Positions 48,142-57,845 of a stretch of 64,000 nt of DNA are shown here, piece after piece. The stretch spans positions 1 through 64,000 of the forward strand of contig JAILEG010000014.1 in assembly GCA_024688365.1 (NCBI GenBank), in the 5' to 3' direction. Below the pieces are notes generated by a model. That model did not search any database, was not told the origin of the DNA, and saw only the letters and a list, made by a program, of their open reading frames with translations. The stretch comes from Prevotella sp. Lineage in GTDB: Bacteria; Bacteroidota; Bacteroidia; Bacteroidales; Bacteroidaceae. Numbering within the stretch: position 1 is the stretch's first letter; the number at the start of each line of letters is the position of its first letter. Both the position numbers and the translations under genes were made by a program.

Positions 48142-50514
48142 ATGAAACGAATCCTTACCGGTTTATCCCTGTTGATGGCATTGGCCCTTCCTGTCACAGG
48201 CCAGCGTGAGTCGCACTCCCTTAATACGGGCTGGCTTTTCTCCCTGGGTGATGCAAGCTCTATGGAGCGTGACTTCACTCATGGAACAGAGTATTTTACT
48301 TATCTTGCCAAGGCAGGATCGGCCAATCATAACAAGGGGCCTGCCTGGGAACTCTTCAATGACTCCGCATGGACTGCTGTCACGTTGCCTCACGATTGGG
48401 TTGTCGACCTTCCATACGCTGCCGAGGCGAGCCACTCGCATGGTTATAAGCAGGTGGGATGGCGTTATCCGCAGAACTCTATTGGCTGGTACCGCCGGCA
48501 TTTTACGGTTGACAAGTCGGATGACGGAAAGCGGATTTTCGTGCGTTTTGATGGTATCTTCCGCAATTCTCAGGTTTTCTGCAATGGCTTCTTTTTAGGT
48601 GGTGAGCCGTCAGGCTATGCCTCTCAGACATATGATCTTACTGATTATCTTAATTATGGCGGTGACAACGTTCTTACTGTTCGTGCTGATGCCTCTACGG
48701 AGGAAGGATGGTACTATGAAGGTGGTGGCATTTATCGTGATGTCTGGCTGGAGAAAGCTGGCAACGTCCATTTCATTGACAACGGGCTGGTTATCAGGCA
48801 GACCTTTGCCAGTGACAAGGTTGTCATTGGTGGTTATTTCCCTTATTCGGATAATGATGATGAACACATCTTCGCCTATCACTCTGTGCATACCCTGAAG
48901 GACGCAACGGGCAAAGTGGTTGGCTCGTTTGAGAATGACGGGCAGATAACGGTTGACCATCCGCATCTTTGGTCATCAGCCACGCCTTATCTTTACACCC
49001 TCACCTCCGTTCTCACTGACGATGCGGGGAGAGTGCTTGACAAGGTTGACACGAAGTTAGGGTTGCGGCAAATATCCTTTGACGCTTCCAGTGGTTTCCT
49101 CATCAATGGGAAGCGTGAGAAACTGCGTGGCATGAACCTTCATCTCGACCATGCTGGTGTGGGTGTAGGTGTGCCGGATGAGCTTTGGGTTTACAGGTTG
49201 AGAAAATTACGGGAAATGGGAGTCAATGCCATCCGCTGCTCCCATAATCCTGCGACACCCGCCATGCTGGACATCTGTGACTCACTGGGCTTCTATGTCA
49301 TTGATGAGAACCGTCTGATGGGGACCAATGACTATCATCTCTCACTCCTTCAGCGGATGATAGACCGTGACCGCAATCATCCTTCCGTCATTCTGTGGAG
49401 TATTGGCAATGAGGAATGGCAGATGGAGAGTGGGGAGCGTGGAGAGCGTATTGCCCGCCGGATGACTGGTTTTGTTCACTCACTTGATGCGTCTCGCCCC
49501 GTGACTTATGGTAACTCAGGTGGCTTTGGGATAGTGAAGGAGACGGATGTGCATGGCTATAACTATATTGTGCAGAACGATGTTGAGAACCGCCACCGTA
49601 AGTATCCCGAATGGGTGGTTGTCGGTACGGAGGAGACGAGTGGAAGCGGTACACGCAATGTCTATGCAACTGATGCAGAGCGTGGCTGGATGGCTTCTGT
49701 CAACTATATAGGTGAGGAGCGTTCCAATGGAGAGAAGAATGTCATTGAGCGTGGATGGAAATTCTATCGGGATCATGACTATGCCGCAGGCCTGTTTTAT
49801 TGGACGGGATTCGACTATCGTGGTGAGCCAAACCCCATGAAGTGGCCCTCTACGGGTTCTGAGTTCGGAATCCTTGACTATTGTGGTTTCCCTAAGGATG
49901 AGGCTTATTACCTGAAGGCAGCCTGGACTGATGCCCCTGTGCTGCATGTCTTTCCGCACTGGAACCTCAAAGGCATGGAAGGTAAGCCTGTGGATGTGTG
50001 GGTATATGCCAATATGGATGAAGTGGAACTTTTCCAGGACGGCAAGTCTTTGGGCAGAAAGAAAATGGAAAAGGACAGTCATCTGTCCTGGCCAACAGTC
50101 TATCGCCCGGGCAGATTGTTGGCTGTGGGGTATCGGAATGGCAAGAAGCTGATGACCAAAAAGGTTGAGACAACAGGGGATGCCCAGTCTGTGAAGGCTG
50201 TGACGACAACCATAGGTGACCTTCGTGTCATTGATCTTACACTGGTGGATGCCAAAGGGCGTGAGGTTCCGGATGCCAATAATCTCATTCATGTCACGGT
50301 GACAGCCGGCACAAGGGCCGTTGGTGATACCGTTGCGGGTAAGCCTGAGATAATTGGCTGGGGCAATGGCGACCCTGCCTCCAAGACTGCGGAGCGTCCG
50401 CAGGCAACTGACAAGCAGGCCGCCTCCTTCCATGCGTTCATGGGAAAGGCACAGGTGATAGTGAGAGGAAAGGGAAGGATTGACTGCAGCCTTGTCAAGA
50501 CCGCTATGAAATAG
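48142..50514 (+). CDS. glycoside hydrolase family 2 (beta-galactosidase/beta-glucuronidase-like), secreted
   Basis: Signal peptide; LPHDWVVDLPY, GWYRRHF, IRCSHNPATPAMLDICDSLGFYVIDEN, HPSVILWSIGNEE catalytic motif. Confidence 0.92.
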   Translation: MKRILTGLSLLMALALPVTGQRESHSLNTGWLFSLGDASSMERDFTHGTEYFTYLAKAGSANHNKGPAWELFNDSAWTAVTLPHDWVVDLPYAAEASHSHGYKQVGWRYPQNSIGWYRRHFTVDKSDDGKRIFVRFDGIFRNSQVFCNGFFLGGEPSGYASQTYDLTDYLNYGGDNVLTVRADASTEEGWYYEGGGIYRDVWLEKAGNVHFIDNGLVIRQTFASDKVVIGGYFPYSDNDDEHIFAYHSVHTLKDATGKVVGSFENDGQITVDHPHLWSSATPYLYTLTSVLTDDAGRVLDKVDTKLGLRQISFDASSGFLINGKREKLRGMNLHLDHAGVGVGVPDELWVYRLRKLREMGVNAIRCSHNPATPAMLDICDSLGFYVIDENRLMGTNDYHLSLLQRMIDRDRNHPSVILWSIGNEEWQMESGERGERIARRMTGFVHSLDASRPVTYGNSGGFGIVKETDVHGYNYIVQNDVENRHRKYPEWVVVGTEETSGSGTRNVYATDAERGWMASVNYIGEERSNGEKNVIERGWKFYRDHDYAAGLFYWTGFDYRGEPNPMKWPSTGSEFGILDYCGFPKDEAYYLKAAWTDAPVLHVFPHWNLKGMEGKPVDVWVYANMDEVELFQDGKSLGRKKMEKDSHLSWPTVYRPGRLLAVGYRNGKKLMTKKVETTGDAQSVKAVTTTIGDLRVIDLTLVDAKGREVPDANNLIHVTVTAGTRAVGDTVAGKPEIIGWGNGDPASKTAERPQATDKQAASFHAFMGKAQVIVRGKGRIDCSLVKTAMK

Positions 50515-50588
50515 AACGGCAGAGTCTGCTGTATACCCTCGGTTGTCATTGGCTTCCGGGGTTTTTTATGTGCTGTCCGTAAGAAAAA

Positions 50589-50632
50589 GAAGCCACACCG
50601 ACTCCTCCATGTGGAGAAGAAGGTGTGGCTTC
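50589..50632 (-). terminator. intrinsic terminator for the fimbrillin-like operon
   Basis: GAAGCCACACC ... GGTGTGGCTTC perfect 11-bp arms; minus strand followed by TTTTTCTT. Confidence 0.75.
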
Positions 50633-50683
50633 GACATATTCTTAGAGGTTATGAGCTTATATGTCTATACCGTGATATGGCGC

Positions 50684-52261
50684 TTATTCATAGACAACCT
50701 TGAATGTCGGGTAACCCCAATCACGCCGGTCACTATCAATGCCTACCTCATCTTTGGAGAAGTGTAAGGACAATGCTTGATAGCTTGAGCCAATAAGAGT
50801 GCCAGTCGAAGTCCAGTAGGCACCAGCATAGCCTGGGTAGTGCATGTCAAGCTTACCTTGGTCTGTAATATATCCTTTGGCTGGGAGGAAGAAATATTTT
50901 TCAGTATCATTGGGATTGCCTTGGCTTACTGTTCTTACAGTCCATACATTCTTTTCTGCCTCTGTATCCATCCAGTGGTCCCAAAAAGTATTCAGCCGAT
51001 AGTCTCCATAATGTTTATATGCAGTGATTGTTGATGTGAAAGGGCCAGCGTTAGAGTACTTGAGTTTCTTGAACCACATACCACCTTTATATATATGTCC
51101 GTTCATTACCCATGCTCTCTCGCCATCCCAGTGCGGGTCGCACGCCCAGACATAGTAGGCAGCCTCATTGGCATTTGGTGAATGCGCACAAAGATTTGTG
51201 GCATCCATACTGCCATTGGCTTTTCCTATGGTGTTGTAATATCTTTCGTTTCCTGGCACTGCATTGGGATTCTTTGCCACATCGCCATCGTTGACGGGTA
51301 AGGTTCCTGTATATCCATCATAATAGGTCTTCTTGGCATCCCACATGGCATAATCCATCTCGTATCGCTCTATGTCAAGATCAAATCTGATGGGCTTGTT
51401 CTTGCCTGGAGAGAAGGTGACTTCGGCATAGGTCTTGGAGAGCGTAGCATCGTTGCCAGTCTTGTTGTCCTTCAGTTTGTACTCCACCTTGAGATTGTGG
51501 AAAGTGCCAGGCTGTATGACCATGTATGCTCCGTTCTTGGTATAGTCAGATGCTGTTGGTACGGGGAAGCTGCCTGTGAGGGTGAGTGTGATGCTCTTTG
51601 AGGGATTGGTGACGCTTGCCGTCTGCAGCCCGTTGTTGCCAAAGGAATAGGTTCCGGCAATATCCTCATCGGCACTTACAGTGATGCTTGTCACCGTCAC
51701 GTTACTGGCAAGCTGCTCCTTGCTGTAGAAAGGCGCAAAAGTTATGTAGGAAGCCTTATGGTCGAGAATGAAGTTGTATTCATTGCCATCACGGGTGGCA
51801 ATGGCGGTTCCGCAGTCTCCGTCAGTACCGAGATGTGAGGCTTCATTGGGCGCAGCCTGTGCCTGACTGGCCTTTATGGTCACTTCATCACTCTTGCTGT
51901 CGCTGCCCGTGAATCGGACGGGATAAGAAGGAGCCGTGTAGCTGCCATCAAAGTAGAACCATGCGTTGCGCTTGGTCGCATCAATGTCGCTCATATAGTC
52001 CTTTTTCAGCGTGCCGTTGGCGTCAATCCAAAGATGGTCGCCTGGTGTCCAGCTGAACTCTATCTTGCTGCCAGTGTACTTACCGGTCATGCGGGTGGGA
52101 GCCTTGGTGGTGGGTGTGCTGTTGATGTTGACGAAAGCCGTCATGTTCTCTTTCTTTTTCGGTTGAGTGTCAGGGGCTTCTGTGGTGTTGTCTTGTGAGC
52201 AGCCCGCAAGCAATGTGACAGCCACAGCCGTGCCTGCAATGAATAAAAGTTGTCTTGTCAT
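50684..52261 (-). CDS. lipoprotein, fimbrillin-like N-terminal region with C-terminal FISUMP-like segment
   Basis: Lipobox LLAGCSQ; TPTTKAPTRMTGKYTGSKIEFSWTPGDHLWI fimbrillin-type start; C-term YFFLPAKGY...YWTSTGTLIGSSYQALSLHFSKDEVGI. Confidence 0.65.
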   Translation of the reverse strand: MTRQLLFIAGTAVAVTLLAGCSQDNTTEAPDTQPKKKENMTAFVNINSTPTTKAPTRMTGKYTGSKIEFSWTPGDHLWIDANGTLKKDYMSDIDATKRNAWFYFDGSYTAPSYPVRFTGSDSKSDEVTIKASQAQAAPNEASHLGTDGDCGTAIATRDGNEYNFILDHKASYITFAPFYSKEQLASNVTVTSITVSADEDIAGTYSFGNNGLQTASVTNPSKSITLTLTGSFPVPTASDYTKNGAYMVIQPGTFHNLKVEYKLKDNKTGNDATLSKTYAEVTFSPGKNKPIRFDLDIERYEMDYAMWDAKKTYYDGYTGTLPVNDGDVAKNPNAVPGNERYYNTIGKANGSMDATNLCAHSPNANEAAYYVWACDPHWDGERAWVMNGHIYKGGMWFKKLKYSNAGPFTSTITAYKHYGDYRLNTFWDHWMDTEAEKNVWTVRTVSQGNPNDTEKYFFLPAKGYITDQGKLDMHYPGYAGAYWTSTGTLIGSSYQALSLHFSKDEVGIDSDRRDWGYPTFKVVYE

Positions 52262-52325
52262 TATTTCTCTTGTTGTTTTTTAAATACTCGTTTTCATGAA
52301 TCATACATTTTCTTCCAAAGTCTGG

Positions 52326-52532
52326 TCAGTCATCCCAAAGGGTCTTCCGCACACTGTTCTCTGATGAAAAGCCAATGAACGGATTTGACTTGGCACTCAG
52401 CCCCTCATCATCCCCAACCGCGCCGGCATTTCCTTCTATCTCGGAGCCTGCTTGGATACTTGATTCTGTTGTCATTGTGACTACTTCTGTTTGTGGCCTG
52501 ACATAGGCCTGATGTTCTCTGATCTTCTTCAT
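52326..52532 (-). CDS. small uncharacterised protein (68 aa), probably co-transcribed with the lipoprotein
   Basis: MKKIREHQAYVRPQTEVVTMTTESSIQAGSEIEGNAG...; own TACCTTTG -7 box (complement of 52615-52622) upstream; 64 nt from downstream CDS. Confidence 0.65.
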   Translation of the reverse strand: MKKIREHQAYVRPQTEVVTMTTESSIQAGSEIEGNAGAVGDDEGLSAKSNPFIGFSSENSVRKTLWDD

Positions 52533-52804
52533 TTGTGATATTTTATTGTATGTATGTTAGCGGTTAAATCATCCTCAGATTTACCTGTCGGGCATAGCGA
52601 CAGTTATTTGTTTGCAAAGGTAAGGGCAATTCTTTTAGGTGTGATTATCAAAATTGTTGCAAAACTTTTCTTATTTGTTGCTTTTTCATTATCTTTGCAG
52701 GCAACTCACTGATATCATGGTAAGTCTGTGGGGTCACAGTCTCCCATACCCAAGAGTCAGTCGGTGTCTGACATGATAAGTGGAAAAGAAATCAAGAAGA
52801 GTTG

Positions 52805-53721
52805 ATGGCATCTAAAACAGCAACCACCAATCGGGTGACTGTCATATCTCATGATGAGATGACGGAACATCTACAGCTGGTTCAACGGACAAGGAATGGT
52901 TCCGTTTTTACCAGCCAACATTTTTCTGTGGTGAAGTCTGCCACTTTTCATATAGAGGATGCGCTTGAGGCGATGGTTCCCTTACGGTTCCATTTCATGT
53001 ATGTGGCACTTGTGACTGAGGGGAGGGGTGAGGCTGTACTGAACATGCAGCCGATGAGTGTGGGCGAGGGCGACCTCTTCTTTGCCAACTATGGCACTAT
53101 TGTCGGAGGAGGGCACACCGCGCCTTACCTTACGTATAATGGCTTTTCGCTGACTGAGGAATATCTGCACATGGTATATGGCAATGATATTCCTGGCCTG
53201 TTCCTTGATCCCGAGCGCTGTCTCAAAGCCAGGCTGACCGTGGCGGAGCGAACCACATTCAATAGTTATCTGACTACCTTGCTCCGCCTTCTTCACTTGC
53301 CGGAGCGTAATGCTGTTGCCGTCAGATCCCTTTTCACAGCCTTGCTCAACTTCGTCTGCTCGCTTTGTGAGTGTCATTGCAAGGAACAAACCTCTCTCGG
53401 GGAGGGTAAAAGTTTGCAACTGTCTTTCTATCAATTAGTTAGAAAAACATTAAGTTTAAAAGAGACCTTTCTTTCTATGCCTCCAGCCTTTTTGTGACAC
53501 CGCATTATCTTAGCATCCTGGTGAAACGTGATACCGGACAGCCAGCAAAGGAATGGATAGAGCAGGCACTTGTCAGCATGCTGCAGGCCGACCTGAAGTA
53601 TTCGGATAAGACAATCAAGGCATTAGTGACCGAATATAATTTCCCTTCGATGAGTTCATTCAGCCGCTTCTTCAAGCGGAGGACAGGGATGAGCCCAAGG
53701 GAGTTCAGACAGAAAGGATAA
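52805..53721 (+). pseudogene. AraC-family transcriptional regulator split by a single-base frameshift
   Basis: ORF 1 (to 53497) carries the sensor region; ORF 2 (53494-53721) has the HTH (DKTIKALVTEYNFPSMSSFSRFFKRRTGMSPREFRQKG). A -1 shift in A5 (GTTAGAAAAACATTAAG) restores VRKNIKFKRDLSFYASSLFVTPHYLSILV. Confidence 0.75.
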
Positions 53722-53983
53722 CCTTGTTCAGACAAAATGGTGTGCAGAAATGCTCCTGTGCCATCTTGATACATGCGGGTCTTTCCTCATGTGACATGCC
53801 TTAAAAAGGCAGCATCCAAGGGTACGTGGAAAAGCGAAAGGACGGTACTGAAGCCTTGTCTGATGTAATCTGTATTTTTGTGAATCAGTTTGCCTGCTAA
53901 CAGTTGTGTGATTGTCGACTGATTGGCAATCAGTAGTTTACAAGGATGTTACCTGTTGGTGGGTACTCAGTGCAGGGTTACCA

Positions 53984-54049
53984 GAATACTCCACGTGAAG
54001 TACTCAGATACTTCAGCTGCAATACAGCAGTACTTCATGTGAAGTACTG
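53984..54049. repeat. intergenic AGTACT/AGTATT palindrome array, copy C
   Basis: GAATACTCCACGTGAAGTACTC-AGATACTTCAGCTGCAATACAG-CAGTACTTCATGTGAAGTACTG; last unit has perfect 10-bp arms around TG. Confidence 0.75.
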
Positions 54050-54255
54050 TTGCGGCTGTACGTGGTTCTTACCCATCACATGTAGCTTATAGGCCCTTTC
54101 CCACCACATTCCTGTTGGGAGGGAAGACTTTGGCAGTAGGAAGGAAAGCGTATGAGGAAAATGCAAGGCGAGGTTGAAAGGTGCCAAATGGCTGTGAGAA
54201 GAAGGATAAATCAAGGCAAATGGCTGGATAAATGAATGTTTTTCCTTAACTTTGC

Positions 54256-56664
54256 ATGGCGAATAAACGACTGCTTATGCACTTTTTGAATACCGTGGCT
54301 GCCGTTCTGCTGGCAGCCTTTCCTATGTCTTGCCTTGCACAGTCGCGTGCTGATACAGTACACGGACTTAATCTGGGTCCTATCTCCGCCCATGTCAGCG
54401 GTGAGATGAAAGGCGTGCAGGCAAGCCTGCTGATCAACGATGCGCGGACGGTGGTGGGCATGCAGGTATCAGGATTGAGTAATCTCAGCCTGTCAGCTCT
54501 CCGTGGCGTTCAGATCACTCCACTCACTAATCTTTCCCGAGGTATCAGGGAGGGAGTGCAGATAGGTGGGCTCAATGTCGTGTCAGGTGATATGCGTGGC
54601 GTACAGACAGGTATCTATAACTATGCCGATACGCTTTGTGGCATGCAGATAGGGATTGTCAACGTCAATGACCGCAATCCAAAAGGATTTCAGCTTGGAT
54701 TGGTCAATCTCAGTAATGACTCCACAGGCATCCGCCTGGGGCTGGTTAACGTCAATCCCAGGACGAAGGTTGACTTCCTTGTCTTTGGTGGAAACAGCAC
54801 GGCGGGCAATATAGGTCTCCGTTTCCGTAACCGCAGCACATATAACATCGTGGGAGCAGGATTCTATTATGCTGACTTTGACCGCCGTTTCTCCGGATCC
54901 ATCTATTACCGTATCGGGCAGTACTTTCATCTGTCGCCCCGTCTGACCCTCAGTGGCGATCTTGGCTACGTTCATATAGAGACGTTTGAGGAAAAGGCTT
55001 CGGAGCATCCTCAGAGGCTCTTCTCGCTGCAGGCTCGCCTGTCAGTGGATTATCAGTTGTCAGCTCATGTAGGTGCTTTTGTCAGTGGAGGATATGGGCA
55101 TACGCGCTGGTACAGCCATCACAGGAAATTCCGCAGCAAGCCTCTTCTGGAGGCAGGACTCTCCTTCCGTTTTATGCCTCACGGAAACGACCGGCCCAGT
55201 CTGTCACATCGGATGAGGACGCTTGAGGAGGAGGTATCTGCACAGGCTGAGGACAGTGCTGGATGGGCACGCCGTCGTCTCTTTGCCTACAATGCTCCGT
55301 GGAATCAGGCTAAACATCCGTGGCATGCCGCTGCCGAGGTGGTGGGTACCAATGTGCTTGTCAATGCTGCCGACCGCTTCGTGCTGGATTATGATTATGC
55401 CAAGATCAATCCTGCGAGTCTTTGGCGCAATGTGCGCAACGGCTTTGTGTGGGACAATGATTTCTTCTCCACCAATCAGTTTGCCCATCCCTATCATGGC
55501 AATCTCTATTTCAATGCGGCACGAACCAATGGGATGGGTTTCTTCGCCTCTTATCCCTATGCCCTGGGCGGAAGCCTTATGTGGGAGTTCTGGGGAGAGA
55601 AAGACCCTCCAGCCATCAACGACCTTATCTCGACATCCATTGGTGGGGCAGCCTTAGGGGAGGTGTTCTACCGCACGAGCAGCATCCTTCTTAATGACCG
55701 TGACCGTGGCCTCTCCCGTTTTCTGCGTGAATTGGGGGCTGACATCCTGAATCCCGTGCGTGCCTTCAACCGCATCGTCACAGGGCAGGCATGGCGTGTG
55801 CGCTCTGATTATGCGCTCTATCATGATTTTGCCAGCCTGCCCGTTGATCTTTCCCTTGCCACAGGTGTGCGCTATCTTGCTGATGGTGGGGCTATGACGC
55901 GAGGTGAGTACAGTCCCTTCTTCAACCTGCATCTGGAGTATGGAGATGCCTTCAATGAGAATACTACAAAACCTTATGACTACTTCGCGGCTGATCTTAG
56001 TCTCATGCTTGGCGGCGACCAGCCATTTGTCTGTGGTATTCACTTGATAGGGCGTCTCTTCTCCCGCCAGGTGAAGAATGGCAATTACGTGAAGATACAG
56101 GCAGGACTGTTCCAGCATTTTGATTATTATGCCTCTGAGAAAATCACGCATGGATCGGATAAGGTGCCCTACAAAATATCTCAGACTGCGGCATTCGGTC
56201 CGGGAATGGTCTACCGAATGAACGGCATAGGATCGCTCAATCTCCTTGAACAGCGAGTGTTCCTTAACGGGATACTGCTTGGTGGGGTGAAGAGCGACTA
56301 TTACAGTGTGCTTGATCGTGACTACAACATTGGTTCGGGCTATGGTGTGAAGTCGGGTACGTTGATGGACTTCCAACGATTCGGCCGTGTCACGGTCAAT
56401 GCCGAGTTCTACCATCTTTGGACGTGGAAAGGCTATGAGGGGCGTGACTTTACGGGTGTGGATCCCCATTTCTACAATGTCCAGGGCGACAGGAGCAATG
56501 CCAAGCTCCTTGTTGTCACACCTCGTTTTGAGATACATGTGCGGAATGGGTGGGGTGTTCTTCTTTCGGGCTCTTACTATAATAGGATTACCCATTACCG
56601 TAGTTATCCCTCGGTACATCTGCATACCTATGAGATAGAGTTGGGTACAGTCTATCACTTCTGA
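54256..56664 (+). CDS. DUF3943 domain outer-membrane-associated protein with N-terminal LA_2272-like repeats
   Basis: Signal peptide; repeated GVQIGGLNVV/GMQIGIVNV/GFQLGLVNLS; then AEVVGTNVLVNAADRFV...SLWRNVRNGFVWDNDFFSTNQFAHPYHGNLYFNAARTNGMGFF. True start may be 54277. Confidence 0.8.
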   Translation: MANKRLLMHFLNTVAAVLLAAFPMSCLAQSRADTVHGLNLGPISAHVSGEMKGVQASLLINDARTVVGMQVSGLSNLSLSALRGVQITPLTNLSRGIREGVQIGGLNVVSGDMRGVQTGIYNYADTLCGMQIGIVNVNDRNPKGFQLGLVNLSNDSTGIRLGLVNVNPRTKVDFLVFGGNSTAGNIGLRFRNRSTYNIVGAGFYYADFDRRFSGSIYYRIGQYFHLSPRLTLSGDLGYVHIETFEEKASEHPQRLFSLQARLSVDYQLSAHVGAFVSGGYGHTRWYSHHRKFRSKPLLEAGLSFRFMPHGNDRPSLSHRMRTLEEEVSAQAEDSAGWARRRLFAYNAPWNQAKHPWHAAAEVVGTNVLVNAADRFVLDYDYAKINPASLWRNVRNGFVWDNDFFSTNQFAHPYHGNLYFNAARTNGMGFFASYPYALGGSLMWEFWGEKDPPAINDLISTSIGGAALGEVFYRTSSILLNDRDRGLSRFLRELGADILNPVRAFNRIVTGQAWRVRSDYALYHDFASLPVDLSLATGVRYLADGGAMTRGEYSPFFNLHLEYGDAFNENTTKPYDYFAADLSLMLGGDQPFVCGIHLIGRLFSRQVKNGNYVKIQAGLFQHFDYYASEKITHGSDKVPYKISQTAAFGPGMVYRMNGIGSLNLLEQRVFLNGILLGGVKSDYYSVLDRDYNIGSGYGVKSGTLMDFQRFGRVTVNAEFYHLWTWKGYEGRDFTGVDPHFYNVQGDRSNAKLLVVTPRFEIHVRNGWGVLLSGSYYNRITHYRSYPSVHLHTYEIELGTVYHF

Positions 56665-56732
56665 TGGGATAGATGATAGCTATCTGTCAGAAACAGGAGT
56701 GCGTAAGCGGATGTGTCACGTGGGTATGGACA

Positions 56733-56778
56733 ACAGACGTGTAGGGACAGGTGGTGATACCTGTCCCTACACGTCTGT
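56733..56778. repeat. perfect 20-bp inverted repeat with 6-nt loop between convergent genes
   Basis: ACAGACGTGTAGGGACAGGT-GGTGAT-ACCTGTCCCTACACGTCTGT. Confidence 0.85.
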
Positions 56779-56838
56779 AATAATGGTCTGTTGGTGTGTT
56801 TTTCTTGGTACGCTTTGCTGTATGGGGAGAACGGCCGG

Positions 56839-57723
56839 TCAGTCCAGCTCACCTGGAGCAAAGGTAGTGGTATTCCAGTCGCCTGTCTCAAGTCCCTTTC
56901 TCAGCCAGTACATGCGCTGCTCGGATGTTCCGTGTGTGAAGCTCTCAGGCTGCGCATAGCCACGTGCTTTCTCCTGGAGATAGTTGTCTCCGATCTTCTC
57001 AGCACAGTCAATGGCTTCCTCAAGGTCTCTGTCGGTGAGACTTTGGTATTTCTCATTGTCATAGTGTGCCCAGCAGCCAGCGTAGTAGTCGGCAAGCAAT
57101 TCCAGCTTGACGCTGAGCTTGTTGGCATCCGTCTGGTTCATTTGTGACATCTTTGCGTGACACTTGCCGAGAATGCCGCGGAGATACTCCACATGATGTC
57201 CTACCTCATGGGCAATCACATAGGCATAGGCAAAGCTAAGGTCGCCCTGGATGTCCACTCCTAAGTCCTTCCGCATACTTGTGAAGAAGCTGAGGTCAAG
57301 ATACAGTCTCTGGTCACCAGAGCAATAGAAGGGTCCCATTGCCGCAGACCCATTGCCGCAAGCGGTCTGAGTGCTGCCGGTGTACAGTCGGAGTACAGGC
57401 TCCTTGTACTGCATGCCGTGCTGCTGGAATTGGCTGTTCCATACATCCTCAGTTCCGGCGAGAATCTGTTTGGAGAACTTGGCGAATTTCTCTTCCTCCT
57501 CAGTGAATTGCCGTTGTGGATTCTGGGACTGTTCCTGTTGTGGCCCCTGCATCTGCTGTTGTACTACGTTGCTGACCACATCGCCCATGTTCCCGCCGCT
57601 CATCAGCGTAATGAGGGCAACGACAATGATGCCTCCAATGCCTCCGATACCAGCTTTTGCGCCAGTACTCATACCACGCTGGTCCTCAACGTTGTTGCTT
57701 TCTCTGCGTCCTGTAAGTCTCAT
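56839..57723 (-). CDS. neutral zinc metallopeptidase (YpfJ/KPN_02809 family)
   Basis: MRLTGRRESNNVEDQRG start; GPFYCSGDQRLYLDLSFF; YVIAHEVGHHVEYLRGI HExxH motif. Confidence 0.94.
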   Translation of the reverse strand: MRLTGRRESNNVEDQRGMSTGAKAGIGGIGGIIVVALITLMSGGNMGDVVSNVVQQQMQGPQQEQSQNPQRQFTEEEEKFAKFSKQILAGTEDVWNSQFQQHGMQYKEPVLRLYTGSTQTACGNGSAAMGPFYCSGDQRLYLDLSFFTSMRKDLGVDIQGDLSFAYAYVIAHEVGHHVEYLRGILGKCHAKMSQMNQTDANKLSVKLELLADYYAGCWAHYDNEKYQSLTDRDLEEAIDCAEKIGDNYLQEKARGYAQPESFTHGTSEQRMYWLRKGLETGDWNTTTFAPGELD

Positions 57724-57845
57724 AATTAATCTTGTTTGCTATTATTTGATTTGTTTTAGTTCTGATGATTTGGCAAAGTTAAAATTTTGCATTGATATTT
57801 GCAAGTTTGTCTTTGCTTATTTCGTTTTTCTCTCTCCCCGTCTGT

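Noticed and set aside
49516-50433. 305-aa antisense ORF in the GH2 gene (and similar 55654-56658 in the DUF3943 gene)
   Set aside because: Overlaps strong coding sequence with clear catalytic motifs; no independent coding evidence.
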